Translations under genes and position numbers: made by a program
The notes under the pieces: generated by a model
What the model saw: only the letters and a program-made list of their open reading frames with translations
What the model was told of the DNA's origin: nothing
Database searches by the model: none
Assembly: GCF_041320605.1 (NCBI RefSeq)
Contig: NZ_CP166679.1
Location: forward strand, 1,116,001 to 1,180,000
Length of the DNA: 64,000 nt
Direction: 5' to 3'
Source: Arenibacter antarcticus
Lineage (GTDB): Bacteria; Bacteroidota; Bacteroidia; Flavobacteriales; Flavobacteriaceae
Part shown: positions 1 to 8,793 of the stretch, piece after piece
How positions within the stretch are numbered: the first letter of the stretch is position 1
Layout: each line of letters starts with the position of its first letter

Positions 1-600
1 TATCGCAATGAAAACGGCCCATTTGAGAGTCGCGCAGAAATAAAAAAAGTACCCCGATTAGGAGCGAAAGCCTTTGAACAAGGGGCCGCATTTTTACGCA
101 TAAAAAAGGCTAAAAATCCCTTGGACGATTCGGCAGTACATCCAGAAAGTTATTCCATTGTTAAGCAAATGGTGAAAGATCAAAATATTGTCCTTTCGGA
201 AATCATTGGCAACAAGGAAGTAATTAAGAAAATTGACATACAAAAATATCGCACGGATACGGTAGGATTATTCACCTTAGAGGATATTGTAAAAGAATTG
301 GAAAAACCAGGCTTGGACGTTCGGGAAAAGGCAAAAGTCTTTACGTTCGATCAGAATATACGCAGCATATCCGATCTTAAGGAAGGACAGCTATTACCAG
401 GCATTGTCAACAATATCACCAATTTCGGCTGTTTTGTAGATGTTGGCATCAAGGAAAGCGGTTTAATCCATATCTCCAATCTATCGAATAGTTTTGTAAA
501 GGATGTGAATGAACATGTTAGTCTTCACCAACAAATTATCGTTAAGGTCCTTGAAGTGGATATTACCAGAAAACGTATACAGTTAGCGTTGCACAAATAA
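1..600 (+). CDS. tex: Tex-type RNA-binding transcription accessory protein, C-terminal part
   Basis: The reading frame is open from the first base to the TAA at 598-600, so the gene begins outside the window; about 199 C-terminal residues are visible. The start of this piece (GAKAFEQGAAFLRI) is the helix-hairpin-helix region of Tex proteins. The end (residues ~125-195 of the piece) is an S1 RNA-binding domain with the typical GCFVDVGIKESGLIHIS core. Tex is a conserved nucleic-acid-binding protein thought to act in transcription and RNA handling in the cytoplasm. The ATG-less entry at 121 is only an internal TTG and is not a start. Identification is confident because the domain order matches the family; the function in this organism is inferred. 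Confidence 0.93.
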   Translation, partial: YRNENGPFESRAEIKKVPRLGAKAFEQGAAFLRIKKAKNPLDDSAVHPESYSIVKQMVKDQNIVLSEIIGNKEVIKKIDIQKYRTDTVGLFTLEDIVKELEKPGLDVREKAKVFTFDQNIRSISDLKEGQLLPGIVNNITNFGCFVDVGIKESGLIHISNLSNSFVKDVNEHVSLHQQIIVKVLEVDITRKRIQLALHK

Positions 601-760
601 GCCTATAGTTCCCTAGAGCGAGCACTGCTGCGGTACATTCTGAACAAAGGCAGACTGTATTTATTGGTCCTGATATAGAGCGAATTACAGCAAACAGAAC
701 TACCAATACCCCGCAAAATTAATTTAACAATTAATCTTATTTAGATTCATTTAAAATAAA

Positions 761-768
761 TACTTTTG
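761..768 (+). promoter_or_regulatory. Bacteroidota -7 promoter box
   Basis: TACTTTTG is an exact match to the Bacteroidota -7 consensus TAnnTTTG. It lies just ahead of the small Cys-rich gene and would start transcription near 774. A clear TTTG -33 box is not seen. Confidence 0.5.
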
Positions 769-789
769 TCTAGTCAATACCAATTCATT

Positions 790-984
790 GTGGGCAACAA
801 GAAAAAAGTCGATAAAAAAAAGGATAAGAAGCTAAAAAAGGCGGAGAAAAAGGAGCAGAAAATGCTACTTAAAGCCATGGCTCCTGCAGGTTGCAAGACC
901 AAATGCTGTGAAAAGTATTTAAAAGCCGAATCCAAACGCTGCAAGCGTTGTCCCTGCTTTGATTTGATAATGAAAGTGGCATAA
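790..984 (+). CDS. small Lys-rich, Cys-rich protein of unknown function
   Basis: About 64 residues. The N-terminal half is almost all Lys/Glu/Asp (likely a basic helix). The C-terminal half carries a dense Cys cluster (CKTKCCEKY, then CKRCPCFDL), which suggests metal binding. I chose the GTG at 790. The longer frame from TTG 766 is unlikely because that TTG is itself the last three bases of an exact TAnnTTTG promoter box, so the transcript would begin after it. No strong ribosome-binding site is visible, which is common in this group. I do not recognise a characterised family. The Cys pattern and lysine-rich start resemble short uncharacterised proteins I associate with Bacteroidota, but this is memory, not a search. 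Confidence 0.6.
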   Translation: MGNKKKVDKKKDKKLKKAEKKEQKMLLKAMAPAGCKTKCCEKYLKAESKRCKRCPCFDLIMKVA

Positions 985-1151
985 ATTCACCGTACCATAC
1001 TTTTTATGTTACGATATCATCCCTAGCGAACATATTCTGCATGAATTTCTAATTCAATACCCCAATACCACTGAAAGATAGTGACCTCGCCCCTACGGAG
1101 CTAAATTCAATCGGTTTGTATTGTTTATTAGGCAGCATCCGCCAATCGGCA

Positions 1152-1186
1152 ATAAAAAAGGCCTGCCATAGGAAACAACAGACCTT
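1152..1186 (-). terminator. intrinsic terminator of ssb
   Basis: On the minus strand, an 8-bp stem (AAGGTCTG / CAGGCCTT, one G-U pair) is followed directly by a T-run ending in TTTTTTATT. It lies 24 bases past the ssb stop. Confidence 0.75.
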
Positions 1187-1209
1187 CTTACAATAGCCAG
1201 AAACCCAAT

Positions 1210-1542
1210 TCATTTCCCCAACATCAGCAACTCATTACAACGTATCTCAGTAATATAGCGCTTCTCCCCTTCCTTGGACTCATAGGATCTTGTGGTTAAT
1301 TTACCTTCTATGGCCACTTCCTTGCCCTTGGTTAAATAGTTCTCCACGATCTCCGCAGTCTTGCCCCAGGCCACCACATTATGCCATTGCGTATCGGTTA
1401 CCTTTTCCCCCTTGGCATTCTTGTAGGTTTCATTGGTAGCTACGGAAAATTTGGCCAGTTTGGCACCTCCATCAAGATTAATGATTTCTGGGTCGTTTCC
1501 CAGGTTTCCAATCAACTGTACTTTGTTTCTAAGTGCATTCAT
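1210..1542 (-). CDS. ssb: single-stranded DNA-binding protein
   Basis: 110 residues, starting MNALRNKVQLIGNLGNDPEI. This is a short OB-fold SSB with the family motifs LIGNLGNDPE near the N-terminus and WHNVVAWGKTAEIV in the middle. It binds ssDNA during replication and repair. The frame extends 22 codons upstream, but those residues do not look like SSB and the ATG at 1542 fits the family start. The acidic Gly/Pro-rich tail ending in DDDIPF of full-length SSB is absent, so this is the short type common in Bacteroidota, often a second ssb paralogue. Terminator follows. Confidence 0.95.
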   Translation of the reverse strand: MNALRNKVQLIGNLGNDPEIINLDGGAKLAKFSVATNETYKNAKGEKVTDTQWHNVVAWGKTAEIVENYLTKGKEVAIEGKLTTRSYESKEGEKRYITEIRCNELLMLGK

Positions 1543-1916
1543 AATAAATAGTTTTAATGTTAAACAGAAATTATTTTTTTGATACCACAAACCTATTCCA
1601 CACTCCAAACTTTATTCGGTTGAAAACTATTTAATTTCGCTTGTAATCATTTGTAGTCGTTTAAAAACATAAAATACTCCCCCGAATAAAGGGAATTATA
1701 GAGCTCAGCACTGCATCACAATTTCAAAAGCTAAAGGGCTCTATATCGAAAAATATAGTGCCCCCAAATCCCAAAGTTTAATTGAAAGAAGGACGAATTT
1801 ATTAGTACCTTGCCCTTTGGAAAAAGTTGATTCCAGCAAGAAATACACATTATACAATACTGATTAGCACTGTAGTAACAATCAGTATAAGAAGTTTAAT
1901 TCTAAACACAAATAAG
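1543..1916. other. divergent intergenic region
   Basis: 374 bases between the divergently transcribed ssb and pentapeptide-repeat genes. A near match to the -7 box (TACCTTG) lies around 1805. I see no RNA gene or strong hairpin. Confidence 0.4.
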
Positions 1917-2489
1917 ATGAACAATCCATTTATAATGGACCAAACCTACAAAGGCATAGACTATACCATAAATAAATTACCAAAAGGAGAATATGAAAAC
2001 TGTGTTTTTGAATCTTGCTCATTTTCTAAGGCAGACATTGCCAATGTATCCTTTATGGAATGCACCTTTATAGAGTGCGACTTAAGTAATGTGCATCTTA
2101 AAAATACCGCTATAAAAGAGAGCGAATTTGAAAATTGTAAAATGCTAGGAGTCAGGTTTGATCATTGCAATCCTTTCCTACTTTCCTTCAAGTTTGTGGG
2201 TTGCACCTTAAACTTGTCCTCCTTCCACAAACTAACGCTAAAGAATATGGTATTTAGCAATTGTAAACTTCATCAGGCCGACTTCTCCGAAAGCGATCTC
2301 TCCAATGCTAAATTTGATAACTGCGACCTAAAGGAAGCGATTTTTGAGAACTCCATTTTATTGAAAACAGATTTTCGTTCAGCCATAAATTTCAACATCG
2401 ACCCAGAAAATAACAAGTTAAAAAAAGCGAAATTTTCTAAAGAGGGTGCGTTGGGACTCTTGCTAAAGTATAATATTGATATAGAATAG
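1917..2489 (+). CDS. pentapeptide-repeat protein
   Basis: About 190 residues. Repeating A(D/N)LXX-like units run through most of the chain (CVFESCSFSKADI, CTFIECDLSNVHL, CKLHQADFSESDL, CDLKEAIFENS), predicting a right-handed quadrilateral beta-helix, with a central interruption around HCNPFLLSFKFVGC. The family includes Qnr/MfpA gyrase-protecting proteins, and this single-domain cytosolic form resembles Qnr-like proteins in outline. A Qnr-type role cannot be claimed from sequence alone. The start is placed at the ATG at 1917 (MNNPFIMDQTYKG); the frame upstream is hydrophobic and not repeat-like. The ATG at 1935 is an alternative. Confidence 0.85.
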   Translation: MNNPFIMDQTYKGIDYTINKLPKGEYENCVFESCSFSKADIANVSFMECTFIECDLSNVHLKNTAIKESEFENCKMLGVRFDHCNPFLLSFKFVGCTLNLSSFHKLTLKNMVFSNCKLHQADFSESDLSNAKFDNCDLKEAIFENSILLKTDFRSAINFNIDPENNKLKKAKFSKEGALGLLLKYNIDIE

Positions 2490-2510
2490 GTAAAATCACC
2501 CCTCTAGACA

Positions 2511-2894
2511 ATGCTCAACAAAATTCACCATATCGCCATTATTGCCTCTGATTACGAAAAATCCAAAAGATTTTATGTGGATGTTTTAGGATTAACGCCT
2601 ATCCGGGAAGTATTTAGAAAGGAAAGAAAGTCCTATAAATTAGACCTAGCGTTACACGGGACCTATATTTTAGAGCTCTTTTCATTTCCCGAAACACCAA
2701 CCAGATTGTCTAGACCAGAAGCAACGGGATTACGCCATTTGGCCTTTGAAGTAGCTAACCTAGAAAAAGTTATCGATAAATTATCTCAATCTGGAATAGT
2801 AGCAGAACCAGTTCGTATGGACGAATTCACCCATAAACAATTCACTTTTATTTTTGACCCCGACCAATTGCCTATAGAACTTTATCAAAAATAA
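2511..2894 (+). CDS. VOC-superfamily (glyoxalase/YaeR-like) protein
   Basis: 127 residues with two beta-alpha-beta-beta-beta modules: IHHIAIIASDYEKSKRFYVDVLGL at the start and LRHLAFEVANLEKVIDKL in the second half. Likely metal ligands are His-7, Glu-55 region, His-75 region and the Glu near IELYQK. The length and pattern match the SMU1112c/YaeR branch of the glyoxalase/bleomycin-resistance fold. Substrate unknown. It starts 21 bases after the pentapeptide-repeat gene, so the two may be co-transcribed. Confidence 0.87.
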   Translation: MLNKIHHIAIIASDYEKSKRFYVDVLGLTPIREVFRKERKSYKLDLALHGTYILELFSFPETPTRLSRPEATGLRHLAFEVANLEKVIDKLSQSGIVAEPVRMDEFTHKQFTFIFDPDQLPIELYQK

Positions 2895-3114
2895 CCCTCA
2901 AACCGACACCATAGAATGGCAGTTCATAAGTCAAATTTTAAAATTATTATGGGATTTAGAATGTGTTACTAATCCTAAGCATCATAAAGAGATTAAAAAC
3001 CGCTACTTCCTTAAGCACTTCATAATGAGGTATTTTCACTATATTGGGAATAGAAACATGTAGTAACTCCACTTAAAAGCAACTACTACTGACCAAACTA
3101 AAAATAAAAGGTAT

Positions 3115-3465
3115 ATGGAAAAAAAATGTTTGGAATGCGGTGATAAGATTTTGGGACGGGTAGATAAAAAATTCTGTTCGGACTATTGTAGGAACTCCTA
3201 TAACAATAAACTGAATAAGGACAGTAAAAATCTAGTACGCAACATCAATAACCGTTTGCGTAAAAACTATAGGATACTAGACAGTTTCCCCCTTAACGAT
3301 GGAAAAACTAAAACCACCAAGACCCGTTTAATGGATAAAGGATTCGATTTTGAGTACCTAACCAACCTATACACTACCAAAAAAGGTACTACTTATTATT
3401 TCGTTTACGACCTTGGATATCTTCCATTAGACAATGACTTTTACATGATTGTAAAACGAGAATAG
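3115..3465 (+). CDS. zinc-ribbon protein of unknown function
   Basis: 116 residues. The N-terminus carries a CxxC...CxxxC zinc ribbon (CLECGDKI then FCSDYCRNSY), followed by a basic helix (NNRLRKNYRIL) and a C-terminal part rich in Tyr/Phe. This architecture is seen in small uncharacterised Bacteroidota proteins. The basic helix after the ribbon suggests nucleic-acid contact, but this is inference. The 220 bases upstream hold no visible gene. Confidence 0.75.
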   Translation: MEKKCLECGDKILGRVDKKFCSDYCRNSYNNKLNKDSKNLVRNINNRLRKNYRILDSFPLNDGKTKTTKTRLMDKGFDFEYLTNLYTTKKGTTYYFVYDLGYLPLDNDFYMIVKRE

Positions 3466-3569
3466 CACTTTTAGCTTCTTAACTGGGAATACTTTTGACT
3501 AGGTGCAATTACCTTATAAAATGTCTGCTCGCAAAAGTGCAAGAGACTATTTGAAGAACTATTGGTTTA

Positions 3570-4034
3570 CTATTTCCAATTATGTCCACTCAATTTTAAG
3601 GCAGCAATAACAATATCCTTGCGACTTATCTGGCCCACCAGAATATCATCTTTCAGTACAGGCAATCTTCTTCTATTGTGCTGAACAAAAATTCCAGCAG
3701 CATCAAATATGGAGGTATCATGTGGAATGGTCTCCACGTTCTTGGTCATAAACCGCTCTACACTTTTATCCAATATTGGCTGGTTAAAATAGCGACTTTC
3801 CGAAATCTGCTTCATACAATCTGCTTCAGAAATAATACCCACTAAAAATCCATTTTCATCCAGAACCGGTCCCCCAGAAATATGATGCTTGGCAAATTTT
3901 TCCATAACCTCCAAAATAGATTGATCGGGAGTAAACGTCACCAATTTTTTACACATATAATCTTCTACTAAAATGGGGGCGTCATATTCCTTTTTTATCG
4001 CTTTGCGAAACCCCTGAAAACTTTTTATTGCCAT
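3570..4034 (-). CDS. CBS-domain pair protein
   Basis: 154 residues made of two CBS motifs: residues ~22-75 (VEDYMCKKLVTFTPDQSI ... GGPVLDENGFLVGIISEAD) and ~88-145 (VERFMTKNVETIPHDTSI ... RRLPVLKDDILVGQISRKD). Stand-alone CBS pairs bind adenosine nucleotides and sense energy or redox state. A specific partner is not indicated by the neighbours. ATG at 4034; it is transcribed away from the M28 peptidase gene, sharing a 211-base divergent region. Confidence 0.9.
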   Translation of the reverse strand: MAIKSFQGFRKAIKKEYDAPILVEDYMCKKLVTFTPDQSILEVMEKFAKHHISGGPVLDENGFLVGIISEADCMKQISESRYFNQPILDKSVERFMTKNVETIPHDTSIFDAAGIFVQHNRRRLPVLKDDILVGQISRKDIVIAALKLSGHNWK

Positions 4035-4245
4035 AAGATTATTTTTAGGTTAATCTGAAAGATAGCATATTTCAACACATTGCACAACTAATTACTATTT
4101 AAAGCGCGTACATGGCAATCATTATGCTAAATATTTAGCAATTATTTAATATCAAAATTCATAAAAATCAGACTTCCCCATGGTAATCCTTACCAAGAAT
4201 AATATACAGAAAGAATTTCTTACTTTTAAGTTTTTGCAACTCACT

Positions 4246-6531
4246 ATGAAAAAATTTCCTACTGCCATTACCTTGCTGCTTATTCTCCTTGCCATATATC
4301 TAGGATTTTGGAGCAGCATGCCCACCTACCAGCCCGATATGGATCTTGACAAAACCAAGTTTTCTACGGACCGCGCCTTTATTCACGTGAAAAACATGTC
4401 GCAAGAACCTCATGCCGTAGGTTTTCCGGCACATACCAAGGTAAGGGAATATCTAATCAATGAACTAAAAAAACTTGGTTTAGAACCCGTCACACAAACG
4501 GGATATACCGCAGGAGATTGGGCAAATTTCAGTAGAGTTACCAACGTAATGGCTCGCATAAAAGGCAGTAATCCAGGAAATGCCCTACTGTTGCTCTCAC
4601 ATTATGACAGCAGCCCACATTCTTCCTTGGGAGCAAGTGATGCCGCAAGCGGGGTAGCTACTATTCTGGAAGGGGTTAGGGCCTATTTGGAAGAAAATAA
4701 CAGCCCTAAAAATGATATCATCATTCTTTTTTCAGATGCGGAGGAATTAGGATTAAATGGTGCCGATCTATTTGTAAACAACCATCCTTGGGCAAAAGAA
4801 GTGAAATTGGCTCTTAATTTTGAAGCTAGGGGCAGCGGCGGTCCATCCTATATGCTTTTGGAAACCAACAGGGGAAACGGTTCGTTAATCAAAGAATTCA
4901 TCAACGCCAACCCCACCTACCCTGTAGCGAACTCTTTAGTCTATAGCATCTATAAAATGCTTCCCAATGATACTGACTTAACAGTTTTTAGGGAAGACCG
5001 AGATATAGACGGTTTCAACTTTGCTTTTATAGATGACCACTTTGACTACCATACTGTAAGGGATAATTACGACCGACTGGATGCCAACACCTTGGCCCAC
5101 CAAGGGACCTATCTAATGCCATTGTTACAACATTTTAGCGATGCCGACCTTACCCATCTTAAAAGTCCTAACGATCTGGTCTATTTTAATATGCCATATT
5201 TTAGACTGTTATCCTATCCTTTTGAATGGATATGGCCTATGCTGATAGGCGCCGTATTTCTATTTTTGATTTTGATCTTCCACGGATTTAGAAAAAAGGT
5301 TTTGACCTTTACGGAAATTGGGACCGGTTTTATTCCTATGCTATTGACCTTGGTCATTAATGGCCTGATTGGGTATTTTGGATGGTCTTTAATATTAAAG
5401 GTTTACCCTCAATACCAAGACATACTCCATGGTTTCACCTATAATGGATATTCCTATATTACCGCATTTGTTTTTGTATGCCTTGCAGTAGGGTTTTGGT
5501 GTTATCACAGGTTAGGCAAGGCCAGTATCCCAAATCTTCTAATTGCCCCAGCAGTACTTTGGTTAATTATATGTGGTTTTCTGGCTATATATTTAAAAGG
5601 AGGCAGTTTTTTTATCCTGCCCGTCTTTGCGCTTTTGGCATCGCTGTGGATTCTAATTGGTCAGAAATCTCCCCATCCACTATTATTTGTAGTCTTGGCG
5701 CTTCCCGCCATATGGCTGTATTCGCCACTGATAAAAATGTTCCCAGTAGGCCTTGGCCTTAAAATGATTATCACTACTACCTTACTAACCTCCCTTAGCT
5801 TTTTTCTACTGCTACCAAATATTGGTACTATAAAGGCAAAACAGCGTCTGGCCTATCTATGCCTACTCCTTTTTATTGGCTTTCTTGTATCGGCCCATCT
5901 AAATTCAGGCTTCAACAAGGACAATGCGAAACCCACCAGCCTGATCTACCTTTTGGACGCAGATAGCAACACCGCCCAATGGACTACCTACGATAAGGTT
6001 TTATCACCTTGGACTGCACAATATATAGGCATCAATAAGGAAACACCCCGTAAAACGGAGCACCAACACCTAAGCAGTAAATACGGAACCGGATTTAGCT
6101 TTGTAGCCAACGCGCCTTTGAAAAATATGACACCACCAAAAGTAGAAATAGTAAAAGATACCATATCAGGGGAGGATAGATTGCTCGAAATTATCATTAG
6201 CCCCCAAAGACCTATAAACCGATTGGAAGTATTCACCAATGAGATTGAAATATCGAAAGCGGTCATCAATACGATTCCATTGACCGATTACTATCTAAAA
6301 AACAGAAATGGCAATAAATTAATCACTCATTACGTAAGTAATAACGATCCCACCTATTTACAAATAGCCATCCCGAGGCAAAGCAAATTGGAACTCACAC
6401 TCTATGAGGCATCCAATGATCTATTGAACCATCCACAATTCAGTGTCCCGCAACGCCCAGAAGACAATATTCCAACACCATTTGTTTTAAACGACGCAAT
6501 ACTAATTACTAAAAAAATAAAATTTGAATAA
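4246..6531 (+). CDS. M28 family membrane metallopeptidase
   Basis: 761 residues. An N-terminal membrane anchor (residues ~5-25) is followed by an extracytoplasmic M28 zinc-peptidase domain (to ~residue 300), with the ligand motifs SHYDSSPHSSLGASDAASG, SDAEELGLNGAD, NFEARGSGG and DYHTVRDNYDRLD. After that come about eight or nine transmembrane helices (residues ~345-570) and a soluble C-terminal domain. This resembles Fxna/ERMP1-type M28 peptidases with multi-pass tails. The start is the ATG at 4246 (MKKFPTAITLL); the 22 upstream codons have no family character, and a TACTTTT promoter-like box at 4221 would lie inside them. It overlaps the next gene by 8 bases. Confidence 0.9.
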   Translation: MKKFPTAITLLLILLAIYLGFWSSMPTYQPDMDLDKTKFSTDRAFIHVKNMSQEPHAVGFPAHTKVREYLINELKKLGLEPVTQTGYTAGDWANFSRVTNVMARIKGSNPGNALLLLSHYDSSPHSSLGASDAASGVATILEGVRAYLEENNSPKNDIIILFSDAEELGLNGADLFVNNHPWAKEVKLALNFEARGSGGPSYMLLETNRGNGSLIKEFINANPTYPVANSLVYSIYKMLPNDTDLTVFREDRDIDGFNFAFIDDHFDYHTVRDNYDRLDANTLAHQGTYLMPLLQHFSDADLTHLKSPNDLVYFNMPYFRLLSYPFEWIWPMLIGAVFLFLILIFHGFRKKVLTFTEIGTGFIPMLLTLVINGLIGYFGWSLILKVYPQYQDILHGFTYNGYSYITAFVFVCLAVGFWCYHRLGKASIPNLLIAPAVLWLIICGFLAIYLKGGSFFILPVFALLASLWILIGQKSPHPLLFVVLALPAIWLYSPLIKMFPVGLGLKMIITTTLLTSLSFFLLLPNIGTIKAKQRLAYLCLLLFIGFLVSAHLNSGFNKDNAKPTSLIYLLDADSNTAQWTTYDKVLSPWTAQYIGINKETPRKTEHQHLSSKYGTGFSFVANAPLKNMTPPKVEIVKDTISGEDRLLEIIISPQRPINRLEVFTNEIEISKAVINTIPLTDYYLKNRNGNKLITHYVSNNDPTYLQIAIPRQSKLELTLYEASNDLLNHPQFSVPQRPEDNIPTPFVLNDAILITKKIKFE

Positions 6532-7333
6532 AACTATTGGCATTCTAGGATGCGGATGGCTGGGATTGCCCTTAGCCACAACCTTAGTATCAAATAATTA
6601 CAAGGTTCACGGATCTACCACCACCCAAGAAAAAATAGAAGATTTAATAAATGTAGGGATAACTCCCTTCCTGATTCAGCTTTCAGAAATTGGAATAAAT
6701 GGTGACATCAAAGGATTCCTAAAAGATTTGGAGATTGTGCTTATAAATATTCCCCCTAGATTGCGCAGTGAACCTAAAGAAAATTACGTTAAAAAAATAA
6801 CCCACTTACACCAAGCCATAAAGGAAGCCAAGATAAGAACAGTTGTATTTATAAGTAGCACCTCGGTCTATGGAAATTGCCAAGGCAGGATTACCGAGGA
6901 CACCTTGCCGCAGCCCAATACCGAATCTGGAAAACAGCTTTTAGCATCAGAAAATATCTTTAGAAAAGATACCGTATTAAACACCTCCATTATTCGTTTT
7001 GGCGGTCTTATTGGACCCAAGAGACATCCTATAAATCAACTCTCGGGCAAGAAGGATCTAACCAACGGGATGGATAGCATCAATTTGATTCATTTAGACG
7101 ATTGTATTGGACTCATCAGAACAATTCTGACAGAAAATTATGAGAATGTATTGATCAATGGGGTCTACCCGTTACATCCCACAAAAAAGGAATACTACAC
7201 CTCCGAGGCCAGTAAAAAAGGCATCTCCCCCCCTACTTATCTCCCTGTAACAAACAAAAAAGGCGACAAAATCATAGAAAATACACCCGAAATTGTTAAA
7301 ATATACCACTACTTCACATCAATTATCAGTTGA
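6524..7333 (+). CDS. NAD(P)-binding epimerase/dehydratase family protein (YeeZ-like)
   Basis: 269 residues. It begins with a Rossmann dinucleotide loop (IGILGCGWLGLPLA), continues with the extended-SDR signature SSTSVYGN at residue ~110, and has a C-terminal part typical of the YeeZ/GAL102-type atypical SDR group. Start TTG at 6524, overlapping the peptidase stop by 8 bases, so translation is probably coupled; no in-frame ATG fits the conserved N-terminus. Substrate unknown; the family is annotated as sugar-nucleotide epimerase-like. Confidence 0.82.
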   Translation: MNKTIGILGCGWLGLPLATTLVSNNYKVHGSTTTQEKIEDLINVGITPFLIQLSEIGINGDIKGFLKDLEIVLINIPPRLRSEPKENYVKKITHLHQAIKEAKIRTVVFISSTSVYGNCQGRITEDTLPQPNTESGKQLLASENIFRKDTVLNTSIIRFGGLIGPKRHPINQLSGKKDLTNGMDSINLIHLDDCIGLIRTILTENYENVLINGVYPLHPTKKEYYTSEASKKGISPPTYLPVTNKKGDKIIENTPEIVKIYHYFTSIIS

Positions 7334-7454
7334 TTCACCACACAATTTGACACTTTCACAACAAAGACCATTTCCTGATGTTAATTTTCATCGATGATTT
7401 ATTACCTTTCATCGGTAAAATATACCTTTATTGAAATATTTAAAATTAGTTACT

Positions 7455-7832
7455 ATGGAAAATTCAAGGCTAAAAAGCACCGTATTTTTGGAGATAAAAA
7501 GCTTGATTTCTGAAAGCTGCTCAAAGAATAGGCTATCGCGTAAATCTCAAAATTTACACGAATCAATAATAAAAAACCATTATAATGCGGTAGACGCATC
7601 TATAGATTATAATAGAAATCGCGTGATTATGGAAATTGTAATGGACGATAGCTACTATAATCCACAAACAATTAATTTATCACTCCCCTTATTGCGAACA
7701 AATATGTTTTTTGACAATCTGGAGGAGCTTTTGAATTCTTGTTTGGACACTGACAATTCCAATATTGCCTTCTATGCCCAGCTATTAAAAACCTATGGAA
7801 ACAAGGATTCTAAATTGGCCCTTGTTTCTTAA
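7455..7832 (+). CDS. conserved hypothetical protein
   Basis: 125 residues, soluble and mixed charge, with no recognised motif. ATG at 7455 (MENSRLKSTVF) is preferred over the upstream TTG at 7431 because a promoter-like TACCTTTA lies at about 7423-7430. A strong terminator follows at 7864, so this is probably a single-gene unit. The function is not evident from sequence or neighbours. Confidence 0.6.
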   Translation: MENSRLKSTVFLEIKSLISESCSKNRLSRKSQNLHESIIKNHYNAVDASIDYNRNRVIMEIVMDDSYYNPQTINLSLPLLRTNMFFDNLEELLNSCLDTDNSNIAFYAQLLKTYGNKDSKLALVS

Positions 7833-7863
7833 TGATACAGCAATTTATTGCCATAATAAATAC

Positions 7864-7889
7864 AAGGATGCTTTACGGCATCCTTTTTT
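7864..7889 (+). terminator. intrinsic terminator
   Basis: Stem GGATGC / GCATCC (extended by A-T pairs), 6-base loop, then six Ts. Closes the 7455-7832 gene. Confidence 0.88.
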
Positions 7890-7943
7890 ATTGCTTATCA
7901 AAGCTTTAAGACTTTCCTTAACACTAGAAATGAAATAATTTAT

Positions 7944-7951
7944 TAGATTTG
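7944..7951 (+). promoter_or_regulatory. Bacteroidota -7 promoter box
   Basis: TAGATTTG is an exact TAnnTTTG match 19 bases before the ATG of the secreted TPR-like gene, giving a very short leader. Confidence 0.6.
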
Positions 7952-7970
7952 GCACACTAAAAATAGAATA

Positions 7971-8666
7971 ATGAAAAAAATAGGACTGATACTCCTCCTT
8001 ATTGTAGGAATTTCCGCTAATGCCCAGACCAAGAGTGATTTACTTAAACATTATGAGGCATTTTATGATCAAATGAGGGTGCAAGGCGATGTAGACGGCG
8101 TAATCAACGCATTGACACATCTAAACATACTATCGCCTAGTGTAGAACGCAATGACACTTTAGCCTACATATACGCCAACGACAATCAGCACCTACAAGC
8201 CTTAAACACCATTGGCATTGAAAAGAACGAGAAGGATTCAGATTTAGCCGTTCAGGTTAAAGCGATTTCGTTAAAGGCATTGAACCAACCAAAAAGAGCT
8301 TTGGAACAATTTGAAATTTTGAACCAAAGAATTCCAAATTCTTATTTAGCCTATGAATTGGCCGATCTTAAGATACAAACGGGTGACAATGTAGGAGCAA
8401 CTGCAAATATCGATTATGGTATTGCAAATGCTAAGGACGATATGAAATATGCCTTTTACGAGAGACAACAACCCTATGAAGTTTCATTAAAAGCGGCACT
8501 GCTTCACCTAAGAGCGCTAGTACAGTTCAACAACGACCAAAGCAACATTGATTTGGCACTTGCTACCATTGAGGAAGCCTTAAGAATTGATCCTAATTTT
8601 AATCTGGCTAGCTTAAGCAAGCAGGCATTACAGTCGAGAAAGGAAAAACCTGAGGCACAGGAATAA
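7971..8666 (+). CDS. secreted TPR-like protein
   Basis: 231 residues with a signal peptide (MKKIGLILLLIVGISANAQ, cleavage after NAQ). The remainder is helical with degenerate tetratricopeptide-type repeats (QHLQALNTI, QPKRALEQFEILNQRIPNSYLAYELADL, LALATIEEALRIDPNFNLA), suggesting a periplasmic protein-interaction scaffold. It has its own promoter and its own terminator (8710-8738), so it is monocistronic. No specific partner is indicated. Confidence 0.8.
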   Translation: MKKIGLILLLIVGISANAQTKSDLLKHYEAFYDQMRVQGDVDGVINALTHLNILSPSVERNDTLAYIYANDNQHLQALNTIGIEKNEKDSDLAVQVKAISLKALNQPKRALEQFEILNQRIPNSYLAYELADLKIQTGDNVGATANIDYGIANAKDDMKYAFYERQQPYEVSLKAALLHLRALVQFNNDQSNIDLALATIEEALRIDPNFNLASLSKQALQSRKEKPEAQE

Positions 8667-8709
8667 GTAATTATGAGCCTAGCTCATCATTAAACCTTGT
8701 ATTATATAA

Positions 8710-8738
8710 ATAGCCACTGCAATCAGTGGCTATTTTTT
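8710..8738 (+). terminator. intrinsic terminator
   Basis: 10-bp stem (ATAGCCACTG / CAGTGGCTAT), CAAT loop, then six Ts, 44 bases past the TPR-like gene stop. It is symmetrical enough to serve the convergent gene as well. Confidence 0.9.
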
Positions 8739-8793
8739 ATGAATTTTAATTAAAGTATTATCTAAAGGAGCATTCTTCTATTGATAAAATACA

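Noticed and set aside
766..789. TTG start for the small Cys-rich protein
   Set aside because: It coincides with the last bases of an exact -7 promoter box.
1917..2489. Quinolone-resistance Qnr protein
   Set aside because: Only the pentapeptide fold is visible; no evidence for gyrase protection.
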